From Sordariomycetes sp. S80-01Y (lineage: Eukaryota > Ascomycota > Sordariomycetes), in the NCBI GenBank assembly GCA_037042185.1, contig JAXQJY010000029.1, forward strand, positions 558,001 through 622,000: a DNA stretch of 64,000 bases, read 5' to 3'. Below, piece by piece: positions 21,618 to 32,249 of the stretch. Numbering within the stretch: position 1 is the stretch's first letter; the number at the start of each line of letters is the position of its first letter. The notes beneath the pieces were generated by a model. It was not told the origin of the DNA. It searched no databases and saw only the letters and a list, made by a program, of their open reading frames with translations. A program made the position numbers and the translations under genes.

Positions 21618-22323
21618 GGTGGCGGTTGGTACCCGTCTATCTTTGGGTAGGGGTGTCCAAAGGAAAAAGGGCGCGATTTGTGATGGTAATAAGTTGAAGT
21701 GAGTTTGGGTAGCACGAGGGTATGCAGACTGAGCGCGATCCGAGATTGTCGTGCCGTGAGTCTGGAGTATTTCCTCAGTTGATACGGAGTATTCACTAGT
21801 ACAACTGAACTTCAGACGTTGGGAAAAGCTTCAGCTCCCTGCCGGCGGTACCAGCACTGCAAGTCTTAAGCGGATCTTCAAGAACCACAATTAGCCAATG
21901 ACGGTGCTACAATCTCGGGTCGCAGTCACTCCTGCCCCGGGCCAGCGAGAGGGACCAGAGCCCCACCATTACCCAATCAGGCTAGCGCATCCACAGTCCT
22001 GCCCATGAAAATTGAGGCAACCCTCACGAACGCCTCCATCACCGTTTTTCTCGACACCGAGCAAAATCACTCGCGAACCCCAACCAACCTCATACGCTCG
22101 GGGTTCTCAACGACAAACAATTTCCGGAGCCTTGTTGTCACTGGAGTCCTTCCACTGGCACTCGTTTCTCCGCGCCTTTCCGATCGGCCGACTCGATTCC
22201 GTCGATTCCAAATCCCACGATCCCGCACAGCTAGTCAGAGGAAGAGCCCGGCTTCGCCCTCTGTTACTTCTGTCTACGCGCTTCGATCAAGGAATCGTCG
22301 CGTGTGGTCGCTAAACCGCAAAC
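21618..22323. other. Divergent promoter: membrane protein gene (-) and eIF4B (+)
   Basis: 706 bp between two start codons facing away from each other. It contains an ATG at 22005 opening a 143-codon frame that would overlap the eIF4B start if the transcript began that far upstream; I read it as leader or promoter, not as a gene. Confidence 0.55.
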
Positions 22324-24267
22324 ATGCGTACGTTGGAAATTCTGGTCATGCAATTGAAGATGGACTATGGGCTGACTGGTTCGCACAGCTCCCAAGAAGA
22401 AAGAGCAGCAGAAGATGTCCCTCGGGGACTTTCTGACTGACTCTGGTTAGTAACCTCGTTCAGGCGCTCATCCCGAGCGTAGTTCCGTGGAAAAGTGTGC
22501 TGACGCCCTCGTAGGATTTGGTGGCGGCTCCTGGGCCGACGAAGTCGAGGAGACCGTGGTTACTGGTATGCGAACGATGTTCTGAAAGCTTGCCTCTGAA
22601 CTGGGCTAATTATCCGTAGGCACCCAGCCTCTTCCCCCTAGCGACCGCTTCGGCGCCCGCTCTTCCGGCTTTGGTGGTGGTGGTAGCTCAAGCTGGGCTG
22701 ACCGCGGTGAGTATTTCTCAACATCATGCCAGGCCCCATGACTAATGACCTCAAGGCTACTCTGTCCGCGAACCCGGCCCACAGACGCTCCCCGACAAGC
22801 CCCCTTACACCGCTCACGTCGGCAACCTCTCTTACGACGCCACGGTTGAGAGCGTTACCGACTTCTTCAGCGATTGCAACGTCTCCAATGTCCGCATTAT
22901 CGAAGACCGCGAGAACCAGCGCCCCAAGGGCTTCGGATATGTCGAATTCGGTGACCTCGAGGGTCTTAAGAAGGCACTCACTTTGGACGGCGAGTCCTTT
23001 GAGGGACGCATGATGAAGATCAAGATTGCTGATCCTCGTAAGTTCAATTCCAAAATGTCTCCACTCCTGCTAACAACTCCAAGCTCGCGGCGGTGACAGC
23101 GGCCGAGGTGACTTCATCCGTGATATGGGCGACTGGACCCGGAAGGGACCCCTCGAGCCTCTTCCTCAGCGAGGCGGCGGTGGCGGTCGTGATTTCTCCG
23201 AGCGTCGTCCCCCTCGCGACCCCGCCGTTGAGGGCAAGTCTGCTCGCGACCTCACCTGGGAGCGCCGTGGACCTCTTCCTCCCCCCGCTGAAGATCCTGC
23301 TCGTGAAGGCCGTCAACGCCCTGCTCCGGAAGGCATGGGCGAGCGCAGCGAGTCTGGCCGCGGCCCCCGCCGCCAAGCTCCCGCTTGGGGTGAAGGCCGT
23401 ACCGATGGATCCCGCCCCCCGCGCAAAGAGTACCAAGAGCGCCCGGAGCGCCCAGATAGACCGGAGCGAACGCCCACTGCTGCTGAGATGGACAACAAGT
23501 GGCGTGATAGCATGCGCCCTGCTGCCCCTGCTGCCCCTGCTGCTAGCGAGAGCCCCAAGACTAGCACCCCTGCCTCCCCTGAGGCCGGTGCTGCCGCACC
23601 AGCTGCGGGCGCCAGCCGTCCCAAGCTCAACCTCGCCAAGCGCACTGTTTCTGAGGCTCCTCAGGCCGACGCTGCCTCATCGTCTGGAGACTCCAAGGCC
23701 AGCCCCTTCGGCGCTGCGCGCCCCATTAACACTGCGGCCCGCGAGAAGGAGATCGAAGAGAAACGCCAGCAAGCTCTGAAGGAGAAGAAGGAAGCGGATG
23801 AGAAGGCCAAGGAGGAGCGCCGTCTGGCCAAGGAGGCTGCTGCTAAGGCCGAAGAGGAGGCTAAGACAGCGGAGCCGGAGGCGCCTGCTGAAGAGAAGGC
23901 CGAGGAGCCCAAGGCCGAGGGAGCTGAGAACGCCAACGGCGCCGCTGAGAAGACCATGCCTGTCCGCAACCGCGAACCTCGCAGCGATGCACCCAAGCCC
24001 CGCGCTTTCGAAGGCGGTAACTGGCGTTCCGAGGGTCGTCCCCGCGGTGGCCAGGCTGGCGGGCGAGGAGGACGAGGTGGCGCCCCCCGTGGCCCACGTA
24101 CCGACCGCGACCAACGCGAGAACCGAAACTCTCGAAGTGGCCCGCCGCCCGGCCAACAGCAAGCGCCGGACACGCCGACCGAGCCCGACACACCCACGCA
24201 GGACGAGGATGGATGGACCACGGTGCCCGCCGGCAAGAAGGGGCGCCCAGGACGGCCGATGGCATAG
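22324..24267 (+). CDS. TIF3: Translation initiation factor eIF4B (Tif3/Sce3 type)
   Basis: RNA-binding cofactor that stimulates the eIF4A helicase during 43S loading. Six exons: 22324-22327, 22389-22445, 22515-22565, 22620-22706, 22756-23037 and 23084-24267; 554 aa. The first coding exon is only ATG plus one base, joined across a gtacgt...cacag intron to give MPPKKKEQQKMSLGDFLTD, the conserved eIF4B N terminus. Next comes FGGGSWADEVEE, then an RRM at about 84-160 with RNP2 (AHVGNLSYD, 86-94) and RNP1 (KGFGYVEF, 124-131). The rest is low complexity: repeated RGD/ERRPPRD-type units, a Pro/Ala stretch, a Lys/Glu-rich helical region and a C-terminal RGG box (GGQAGGRGGRGGAPRG) ending in DEDGWTTVPAGKKGRPGRPMA. 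Confidence 0.93.
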
Positions 24268-24892
24268 GGCTGTAACATTGGCCCTGTGACTCTGCTTCCC
24301 ACTTGACGACCCTGACCTGATACAGCCAAGGCGGCTTCTCAGGAAGCACGAGATGATGACTTGACACCGCCCCTCCCCTACTTGATACCACGACCAGCGG
24401 TTTGGTTTCTTTGCGCAGCAAGAAGACGGAGGAGGAGAGGGGGTGGACTGATGAGACGCACACAGCACAAAAAAAAGTTTTTATTCTACTAGAACGATGA
24501 GACGATTTCTTCAAAGTCATGATCTGGTTGTCGTTGGTATTTATCCTCCTTTCCTGGCGTTTCGCATAGACAAAAGGAACGGGGGAGGCTTTCTGCGATG
24601 GGATTGTCGCGGGTTCGAGGAGCGGGGGAGCGGAGAGCGGCCGAAGGGGAGACGATACCCCCTTTTACATGACGGATGATTGTTTGCCCCTGTTCCATGT
24701 TAGTTCAGACGAGATGAGATGTCGAGGTTTCGGCTAGAGCTAATGAGACTATCTGTTCAAAATGTTGCATGCATGCCTGGGTGAAGTTGGTCTGAACTCC
24801 GAGCTCACGAATCTCATCACCAGATGAGTTGAGTGATGTACTAGCCATGATGCGGTTTTATTTAGTGATTACTAGCATCCAACACGTTCCCG
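24268..24892. other. Intergenic spacer between converging 3' ends
   Basis: 3' regions of eIF4B and the GPHR-like gene. No supported gene; a poly-A run lies near 24470. Confidence 0.65.
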
Positions 24893-26560
24893 TCATGATC
24901 TTTTGGTCCCCATCTCCTCCATCCCGAACTCGTCGCTGTCCCAGTCCCCCTTCCCAGCCACATTCCTCCCAACCCAAACGCCGACAGCCGTCGTGGCCGC
25001 GCCCACCAGGAACCACCCTTCAAACCATGAATCCGCGAAGGCGGGGCTCATCAGCGGCGCACCCCTGACCAGCGCGCCGGACACGGTATCCCTGACCTCC
25101 CCGGGCAGGTGGCTCCTCAGCAGCAGGGCCGAGGAGATGACGTACGTGGCGGCTATTTGGCTGGCTGCCAGGGCCAGGCTCGCGGAGAGGGAGCGGTAGA
25201 GCACCGGGGGCGTCCAGCGCGAGAAGAGCCGCAGGGTCTGGACGACGGAGTTGAGGGAGAGGAGGAGCATGAGGCCCGAGAGGAGGAAGGAGATGGTGCG
25301 CGCCCAGGCCAGCTGGTCGAGCTTGGGATCCCAGTGCCGCGCGAGCAGGCCCAGGAACCGGTTGATGGGGTCGCTGGACGAGAAGCTGCTCGCACTGGGG
25401 CTGCTCAGCCTCCTCAGCGTCGTCAGGCTCGTGGCCAGGATGCGGTAGACGCAGTAGCAGCTAAAGATGTAATTCGGCACCATCATCGCCCTGCCCAGCG
25501 GAGTGGAGGCGCGCGCGGCAGCATCGCGATGACCCTTTAGGAGCGAGAGACTCGAGGAGAGGTTATTCTCCATGGTCTCCAAGCCGGCAATTTCCATTCG
25601 CAGGGCACGCATTTCTGCTTCATCACCCGATACGCCGCGGATAGAGCCCATCATCTTGCCCATGATGCCATTGTTCCTCCCAGTGGGCTCACTGCCCTTG
25701 CGCTCGAGTTGTTGTAGGCGGTGTCGCTTCGTGAGGAGCATTTCATTGGTGGCATCCAGGCCGGCTTGCTTGCGATTGACGTCTGCTTCCGTAACGGGGC
25801 GTTTCCTTCGATCGGAAGCAGATGTGAAAGTGTGCCACGGAGACGACACTGATGCGAAGCCAGCTAGGAGGGCCATGAGACAAATTCCCACCACTCCTAC
25901 ACGCTCGAGACAGCCCCTGATCAACGTCTCCAGAGGTCCGTCGGTTTCCTGTTTCGTCGTACTTGTGGTACGCGATACTATTCTTGAAGGGACAGCGCGT
26001 CCAATCGACCAGAAGACGAACAGCCACGCCGTGAAGACGGAGAGCTGCACACCCCAAGCCACTCTCTGTATCCGTCCCCTGCCGTCTCTTTGAAGCTTCC
26101 ACCCCGCGGCCTGAACCAAACTTCTGCACTCCAACCAAGGCAACACACCCACGAGCATGACCAACAAACCCCTGACCGTCCACCTCAACGCCACGCCCCT
26201 CGCAACTACGCTGCCCACGCCCAATATTTCAGCCAGCAACTCCGCTCCAAGCGTACCGGCAAGAGCAACCGTGACGCCGAACACAACGCGGACCAGCTGC
26301 CGCCCCGAGCTCTTCTTCCCATGTTCGGCGTGAGCCTGCTTCAAAGCTTCGGGCGCGTGGTGCGGCAGAACGTGGTCCTCTCCATCGCGCGATTCATCGT
26401 GGTTTCTTGAAAGACGGGAGTAGACGTGGCGTGTTGCGAGGATGTGTATCGCGCTGAATATGACAACGAACGGGAGGAGGGCCAGGAGGGTGCCGAGCGT
26501 GTATTCCGAGGGCCGTGTGGCGACGCAGGCGTCCTCCTCGCAGGAAGTGAAGGGCCACAT
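24893..26560 (-). CDS. Golgi pH regulator / GTG-type multipass membrane protein
   Basis: Homologue of GPHR (GPR89) and the plant GTG proteins, an anion-channel-like protein that acidifies the Golgi. Single exon, 555 aa, start ATG at 26560 (MWPFTSCEEDACVATRPSEY). About nine hydrophobic segments lie in the family order: one at residues 20-43, four more before residue 260, then a cytosolic loop with a coiled coil (residues about 265-350: LDATNEMLLTKRHRLQQLERKG ... EMRALRMEIAGLETMENNLSSSLSLLKGHRD), then the conserved C-terminal half with YIFSCYCVYRI, DPINRFLGLLARHWDPKLD, SFLLSGLMLLLSLNSV and a last membrane helix before a charged tail (DSDEFGMEEMGTKRS). The GPHR and ABA-receptor-type domains are both recognisable. 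Confidence 0.9.
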   Translation of the reverse strand: MWPFTSCEEDACVATRPSEYTLGTLLALLPFVVIFSAIHILATRHVYSRLSRNHDESRDGEDHVLPHHAPEALKQAHAEHGKKSSGRQLVRVVFGVTVALAGTLGAELLAEILGVGSVVARGVALRWTVRGLLVMLVGVLPWLECRSLVQAAGWKLQRDGRGRIQRVAWGVQLSVFTAWLFVFWSIGRAVPSRIVSRTTSTTKQETDGPLETLIRGCLERVGVVGICLMALLAGFASVSSPWHTFTSASDRRKRPVTEADVNRKQAGLDATNEMLLTKRHRLQQLERKGSEPTGRNNGIMGKMMGSIRGVSGDEAEMRALRMEIAGLETMENNLSSSLSLLKGHRDAAARASTPLGRAMMVPNYIFSCYCVYRILATSLTTLRRLSSPSASSFSSSDPINRFLGLLARHWDPKLDQLAWARTISFLLSGLMLLLSLNSVVQTLRLFSRWTPPVLYRSLSASLALAASQIAATYVISSALLLRSHLPGEVRDTVSGALVRGAPLMSPAFADSWFEGWFLVGAATTAVGVWVGRNVAGKGDWDSDEFGMEEMGTKRS

Positions 26561-26920
26561 CAGGGTTGACTGATCGGCTCACAACGATAAAAGCAATAAG
26601 GCTATCGTGGCAGGGGCGGCGCGGCGCGCAATGGGGTGGTTTAGAGCTCGGATCGCGTAGACATTACGTGGAGCGCGGTGCGAGCATCGGATCGGCTGCG
26701 GAGCGACGGGATTGGTGTTTCAACGGTCGACGACTAGATATGGTAGTGTTGACGATAGAGGCATGTCGCGCACGAAATGGCTAGGTAGGAAGAGGATTGT
26801 GGGAGTTGTTTGCAGGTCGATGAGGGTGGCACGTCATCTTTCGAGGCTGACGCTGATGAAACCGTCGTCAATAACAGTGGGGCCACGTTTCGATGTCTCA
26901 CAGGGATGGGCCACCCTGGC

Positions 26921-26945
26921 GCGAGGTTCGCGAGGTTCGCGAGGT
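26921..26945. repeat. Tandem repeat, 9-bp unit gcgaggttc, about 2.8 copies
   Basis: Read directly in the sequence; too short to suggest a function. Confidence 0.8.
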
Positions 26946-27025
26946 CACCCCTGAATGGAACATTCTCAAGTATGTATTACCTTTTGAACGCCGCATAGCG
27001 AGACATTTCCCCGTCCTCATTCATT

Positions 27026-27048
27026 CTCTGTTTCTGTTTCTGTTTCTG
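27026..27048. repeat. Short tandem repeat, unit tttctg
   Basis: Between three and four copies of a six-base unit on the plus strand. Confidence 0.8.
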
Positions 27049-27598
27049 CCAAAGGCCGTACGACCAACAAATGAAGAGGACTGCGCGCTTCACGAACAAG
27101 ACTTTGTAACTTTGGGTGTCCTAGTCTGTTTACGCTGTTTCAATTACGCTATGGTGGCTTCTTCTTAAGATAAAGACCCCGGCGAGCTTCCATTGCCCTT
27201 CGCTCTGATGGATTGATCGGCACAGCGATCGTTACTGGGGTTGTCCGTGTGAACTGACGAGGTTGCTCCAGCCCGCAACACACTCGCTGCTCTCCGCGCT
27301 TTCAATGGCCTTCAACGAGAAACTCCAGCTATGCAAAGTTGCCATGCGCTTGAGCCTGCGGGTGCTCCATATACGACCCTTGTCGTGGCCTGGAATATAC
27401 CAGCGGTTCGGTTGTATCAACGCTCTCACATCTACTGGAAGATGGACAAGACGCGTCGTCTGGGCCTTGGACGCGCCCAAGCTTGACTGTTGATAGATGT
27501 TGGATGATTCTTTTGATTCTTGAGGACTCCTGAGGCGTTGGCATTCGCAGATCGGGATTGCTGTGGGAAGTGGCCTCCAATTGTATGAGGACATCGCC

Positions 27599-27832
27599 CT
27601 AATTTCTTTGGTCGACTTGGCTGGCCGTCTTCTCTTTGATCTCATTTGAGTGTTCTTGGTCTTCTTTTTCTGTTCCCTCAGCCCCGGAAGACACCGCATC
27701 AGCCATATTTGATAGTCTCATTAGCTCAAAGAACTCTTCCTTAGTGTAGACGAGAGACCCAATTCTAGGAGCGTCGTGGTCGTTTGAAGCGGGGTCGTGG
27801 CCATTATCTGAACTCTCTTCTTCGTGCACCTT
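27599..27832 (-). other. Open acidic extension behind the USP stop codon
   Basis: Directly after the TAG that ends the universal-stress gene, the same frame stays open for 77 codons to a second TAG at 27599. The translated stretch is acidic and polar like the preceding tail and contains a structured-looking segment (IGSLVYTKEEFFELMRLSNMADA). It may be 3' untranslated region, a readthrough extension, or coding sequence after an unrecognised intron; a 48-nt in-frame intron ending at the TAG itself (gtcgac...cctag) is conceivable but has a weak donor and no branch site. Confidence 0.35.
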
Positions 27833-30139
27833 CTAGGATGCCGTCTTATTCTCCTCATCCGACTCCTCGTCCGAGTCGACCTTCCTCTTAAGCGCCTCGG
27901 CTTCGCCCATCTCCATTTCATGAAGCGTGTTCTTCTGCTGTCTGTCGAGTGCTTGTTGCCCAGTGACAACTTCGAATTCACCCTCACCTTCCTCCTCGTC
28001 CTCCTCAGAGTCGCTGCTGTCGCTACCAGCACTCATTAGAGCCGCAGGAGCTTGCTTGGGCTCTGCAGGCACTTCTTGCATGGCTTTGAGCGTCGGAGCC
28101 GTGGGCGAGCGCGGTATGCGCGAGCTTGTGGTGACGAGTGGCTTGATGGTGGGGTCAAAGGATGCGGGAAGCCCGAGGACTTTGGCCACTTGATGAGCTT
28201 CCTCGTCCGCAGATATCATCGTCTCGAAGTTGAGTGCGCTGTCCGCTGCGCTGTCGGCCTCGTGCTTTCCACTAGTTGCAGCAAGCATGGTGGCGTACGT
28301 CTGCCGCGTCGCGTCTGCCGCGCGCTTTTCCTTCTTCTTGTTACGCTTCTCGGTTGGGCGCACGACAATGACGGGGACCGGGGAGTACTGCAGGCAGTAT
28401 TTTGAAAACGAGTTGCGCGTATTCATCAGTCCTTGTATTCCTCCCAATGACCTGCCCCGGGTACCGACAATGAGCATCGCGGGCTCGTGCATATGTATCT
28501 GGCGACAGTTAGCTCCCGGCCGCTAAACGACGGCGACGGAGACTCACCAGCTTTTGAAAGGTGCTATGCAATTTGCCCACTGCAAATTCCAATATGAAGC
28601 TCAGGGCTCGATTGGCACCATTCTTCTGTAGGATACTCTGCATGGTCTTGTCGGCCTCTTCTCGATAATTCTTCGCGTCTGTGTCTTTTTCGATGACGCG
28701 AACGCAGACGATCTCGTCACCATCGTCCACGAGCTCATCGAGGAGCCACTGTAATGCGTAATCGGAGTAGGCGTTTTCGTCGACGCCGACCATGAAGGTT
28801 CGCGATCTTCGGCCGTGGCGGTAGCCCCTGTGCTTAACATTGAGGGTTAAAGACGGGGTGTTGTTCTTTGTTGCTTCGCCATCTTGTATGTTGTCGAATG
28901 CAACGCGGTTCTGAAATCTGGAATCGGGAGGAGGCATTAGCGTTGCTTGCATCGCGAGGCGCGAGGGAGAAGTCTGGAGTTTGGTTTCGAGGTTCGCGCA
29001 GTGTATCCGTGTTAAAGAGGGGAAATCAGGGTCGAGGTGAGGCAGTTGGTGTCGAGGCTAGAATCCTCGCAACCCAGCCGAGACTTGGCACTGGCGCAAA
29101 CTGGAAGAAGAGGGACTAGTCCTAGTCCAAGAATTGGACGGCTGCCTCCCCGGCCGACTGGCAACCCACTCGGGCCAAGAGCTAAAAGCCCTCGCGCGCA
29201 AACAGTCTGGCCAAATGCCCAGCGACGAGATTTGGATCCTCCACATGCGGTCATGCCACCTCCGGAACTGCGGCTCAATTTGGCGGGGTAGCGCTGGAGT
29301 GCTCGCGGACAGCTCCAGAGTCGCGGTGGGGCGGTGACGACAACGGGGGGCCCTGGCGTCGTCCATCCGGATCAGAGACGACACAGGACAGTCCGCCCTT
29401 TCGTCTGAGACATCTTGCACGCGATGCACCGCCACTTGGATGGCGTTGGAGGTCGCTGTTGGTGATCGCATGCGACTTCTGGCGGATCGCTGCGCAGGAC
29501 CCCGAACCTGTCGCGCTAGCGTGGGGGACCTGTTCGCATGAAGCAACTGGAGCTTGATGCAGCCTCATGCGTCCCCGACGAGGCAGAAAGACCTCGATAT
29601 GACCTTCGAAAACGGAGCTGAATGGCACATGGCTGATGTCTCAAGACCCCGCTGAATGCCCGGTTGCGGACACCATTGAGAGTTCCAGAACCCCCCGATC
29701 CAAGACATTCCGAGACCCAGAGGGCAAACGAACAAACAAAACAAGAAGAAGAACGAGCTCACCTGTTCGGCTTTGGGGAAGCATTTCGCAGACGCCCCTT
29801 GTTAATGCGCTTCTGGCTCCCCTGCGGCAGGTTCCGATTCCTGGGGAGCTGAAAGTTGACCGAGGAGACGGAGGACTGCCTCCTAAGGCCTTCCCCCTCG
29901 AAGTTGACCTTGTCGCCGTCTGCGCCTTTCGGTATTTCGTCCTTGGATGTTTGATCAGAGGTAACGGAGGCGACGTTCTCAGAGGAGCCGATACTATCGC
30001 TCGTTATCGCACTAGTCGTCGAGCCGTCGGCTTCATTGTTCGAGAAGTACTCGTTCGTGGTTGTGTCGTTGGCCGCGGCGGTCTTGGGGCTTATATCCGC
30101 GGCGGGACTGGCGAAGTTGACGGATGGCATCGTAATCAT
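27833..30139 (-). CDS. Universal stress protein (UspA) domain protein, 470 aa
   Basis: Cytosolic Usp-fold protein with disordered flanks; the fold binds ATP or AMP in relatives, but the role in fungi is unclear. Three exons: 30139-29763, 28917-28548 and 28498-27833, separated by introns of 845 and 49 nt; phases close exactly. Exon 1 encodes a Ser/Asn-rich N terminus (MITMPSVNFASPAADISPK ... GRLRNASPKPNR), which joins to FQNRVAFDNIQDGEATKNNTPS. The Usp domain runs from about residue 160 to 290: SRTFMVGVDENAYSDYALQWLLDELV, a conserved DEIVCVRVIEKD strand, and the C-terminal nucleotide-loop type motif GTRGRSLGGIQGLMNTRNSFSKYCLQYSPVPVIVVRP. A Lys/Glu-rich and then acidic tail follows. An in-frame ATG at 28952 inside the long intron offers an alternative shorter N terminus. 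Confidence 0.85.
28918..29762 (-). other. 845-nt intron of the USP gene
   Basis: Donor gtgagc at 29762 and acceptor tccag at 28918, phase-compatible. It is an order of magnitude longer than most introns here. Frames inside on both strands look random. It may hold a second promoter, since ATG 28952 lies in frame with exon 2. Confidence 0.65.
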
Positions 30140-32249
30140 CGATCGTAGGCTTGGTAGAGCTGGGTGGTTGCGCTATGCGTAACAGCCTCCCAGGGCGGGA
30201 GAGGAGATCGAGAGGGAGGTGGAGAGGGAGGTAGTGATCGATCGGCCAGAATGAGGTTTCGTGCGTTGCTCGGGTAGGAATTGTAGCTCTGCTGCTTTGA
30301 TGGAGGGTAGGGGGAGCTTTTGTGATAGCTCTATCTAAATCGATACCTCAGCTTGGCCGTGGCACAGAGTCAACCTAAGCGAGAGCTCCGCTAGTGGCCG
30401 CTCGCGTCGCCCGCTGCGGGTGCCGCCTGCAGGTTTGCAGGGCGTAAATCTTTCGGTGAAGCAGCTGCCAGAGGAGCAACGGCGGCGGTTGGGCAGCTGT
30501 ACACGCAGGGTTGCGGCAGCCTAGGGGCGTCGTTTCCCTGACCGACAAAAGGGCCAAGCACCGGCACGGGGCAATCAGTGCAAGACGATTCGCTGACGGT
30601 CGCTCAAGGGTTTGGTCTGGATGCGAGGGATCTGGACGGTCGGGCGATGTTCTGTTCAAGCTCGGAGGTGCAGTGGGAGCCTGAGGGAGCTCAAGGTGCT
30701 TTTGGGGGCGGGCCTAACGTCACTGACCGAGCCTGGGTTTTTACTCTAATCTCGGGAATCGATGTCGGTTGTCGCGGGGTTGCATCCGCTCTGCGAATGA
30801 TGCAGCCCGTATGCACTGCCGTTGCAAAGAATCCAAGACAAGCCCGAGCAGAATTTGAGACTCTCGAGAAAGATAAGAGGCTGGGAAGGTTTGGGGAAGG
30901 AATGAGGAGAAGACGGGCGGATTGATGATGGCTGACGAGGATCACCGCCTTGGCTCGATCGGGAGCCTCCACCATGCTCGACACCACTATGTAGGTATCC
31001 GATGGCCAAGGCTCTAGACCCTTGACTTGGTCATGTTAGAGCATGCGCTGCCGTGCATCGTCATCGCTAACACGGGCTGCCTCTCCCTCTCCCGTGCGCC
31101 AGATTCTTCCCTCTCTCGTGGCGTGGTCTGATATGCTTCTGATACGAGTGACACCGATTGCGACACGCTTCTCCGTCACATGCCACCGCCAAGCCCTTGC
31201 CATGGCGGGGCCATGTGAGCTCTTGCTGAGCCTGCCACAAGCGAGTTCGACGTATGTGCCAGATGTGTGTGGGCGCCCAAGTAAGGTTATTCTTAGAGTT
31301 GTTGCAGCTGTCGATCTGGGGGACGTCTTGGGACGTGCCGTTGTGCCGTTTCCGGAGGAGGTGGCGTGGACGCCGGCAGCTCGGGCGGCAGAGGCTGTAC
31401 GGACGCCAACACTCTGATGATGGAGTAATGTATTATCACTGGAGTTTCCCAAGTTTCTCGACTGAAATATGCTCAAAAATCTGCACCTACGTGACAGCGC
31501 TATGGGACGCAATCGGACTGGGTCTGAGTCGCTCACGGCTGCACTGTATCCCTAGGGTGGAATCCTGAGGGGTTCACGCTCCCCGCCATGGCCACTCGAG
31601 GTGAGACGGACGTTGCGAAAGTCTGCATTATGTTACAAGCGCCTGTAACAGCACTTTCTGGATCAATATCTCAAAGTAAGACTCAGATGGATTCTGTCCG
31701 GACTATTCATGGAAACAAGCCTGTTGACGGCATCATTGATCTTAGCCCCCACCTGAGATGCCTTGAGGCTTTGCTTCGGAGATAACCCTGACCACTGGGT
31801 CGCTCATCTTCGAATGGCTCGGATGCCTTGGCATCAAATGTTGGATCAATTGGACGATATCGCTATGATACCGTCGTAAGCGTCGCACACACCCGAACAG
31901 GCCACGACACTGTGGCTACTAGTCTGTCGTGTCTCAGGCTTCTGGTGTTTGCTCCAGCTGAACGCCAACAAAGCTGACAACACCAAACGCCGCATCCAGC
32001 AGACACTGCGTATGGCCCTCCCGTCACGCACCGCATAGTCCCTGAAGATCACGTCAAAGGTACCGTTCCATTCGGCATCGGCACGGATCCCTCGAACTTG
32101 TCGCCCACGCTGCGACCTGACCTGCGTCAATCCGCAGCTAGCTCCCCCAATGAGGCATCTCGCGGTGAGACATGATAGTGACGGGCCTCATCTTCCGGAT
32201 CGAGCGGCATCGGGTGTCGCACGGCCTTCCATGTACTTCGTAGGTCCGT
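30140..32249. other. 2.1 kb gene-poor spacer
   Basis: The first 200 bp are the USP promoter and leader. Two overlapping frames on opposite strands, plus 31043-31417 (124 codons with ATG) and minus 31536-31036, have no recognised domain; the plus-strand one reads somewhat protein-like (ending FPEEVAWTPAARAAEAVRTPTL) and could be a small gene or a gene remnant. Nothing else is supported. Confidence 0.5.

Larger units (their letters stand above)
26561..27598. other. Intergenic spacer upstream of the GPHR-like gene
   Basis: No supported gene. Contains two short tandem repeats, described separately, and the GPHR promoter. Confidence 0.6.

Noticed and set aside
23661-24520. Several 219-263-codon minus-strand frames across the eIF4B 3' exon
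   Set aside because: They are antisense to low-complexity coding sequence and extend into its 3' region; no domains.
29058-29628. Overlapping 117-162-codon minus-strand frames inside the USP intron
   Set aside because: Arg/Ser/Pro-rich random-looking sequence, no domain, and the position is explained by the intron.
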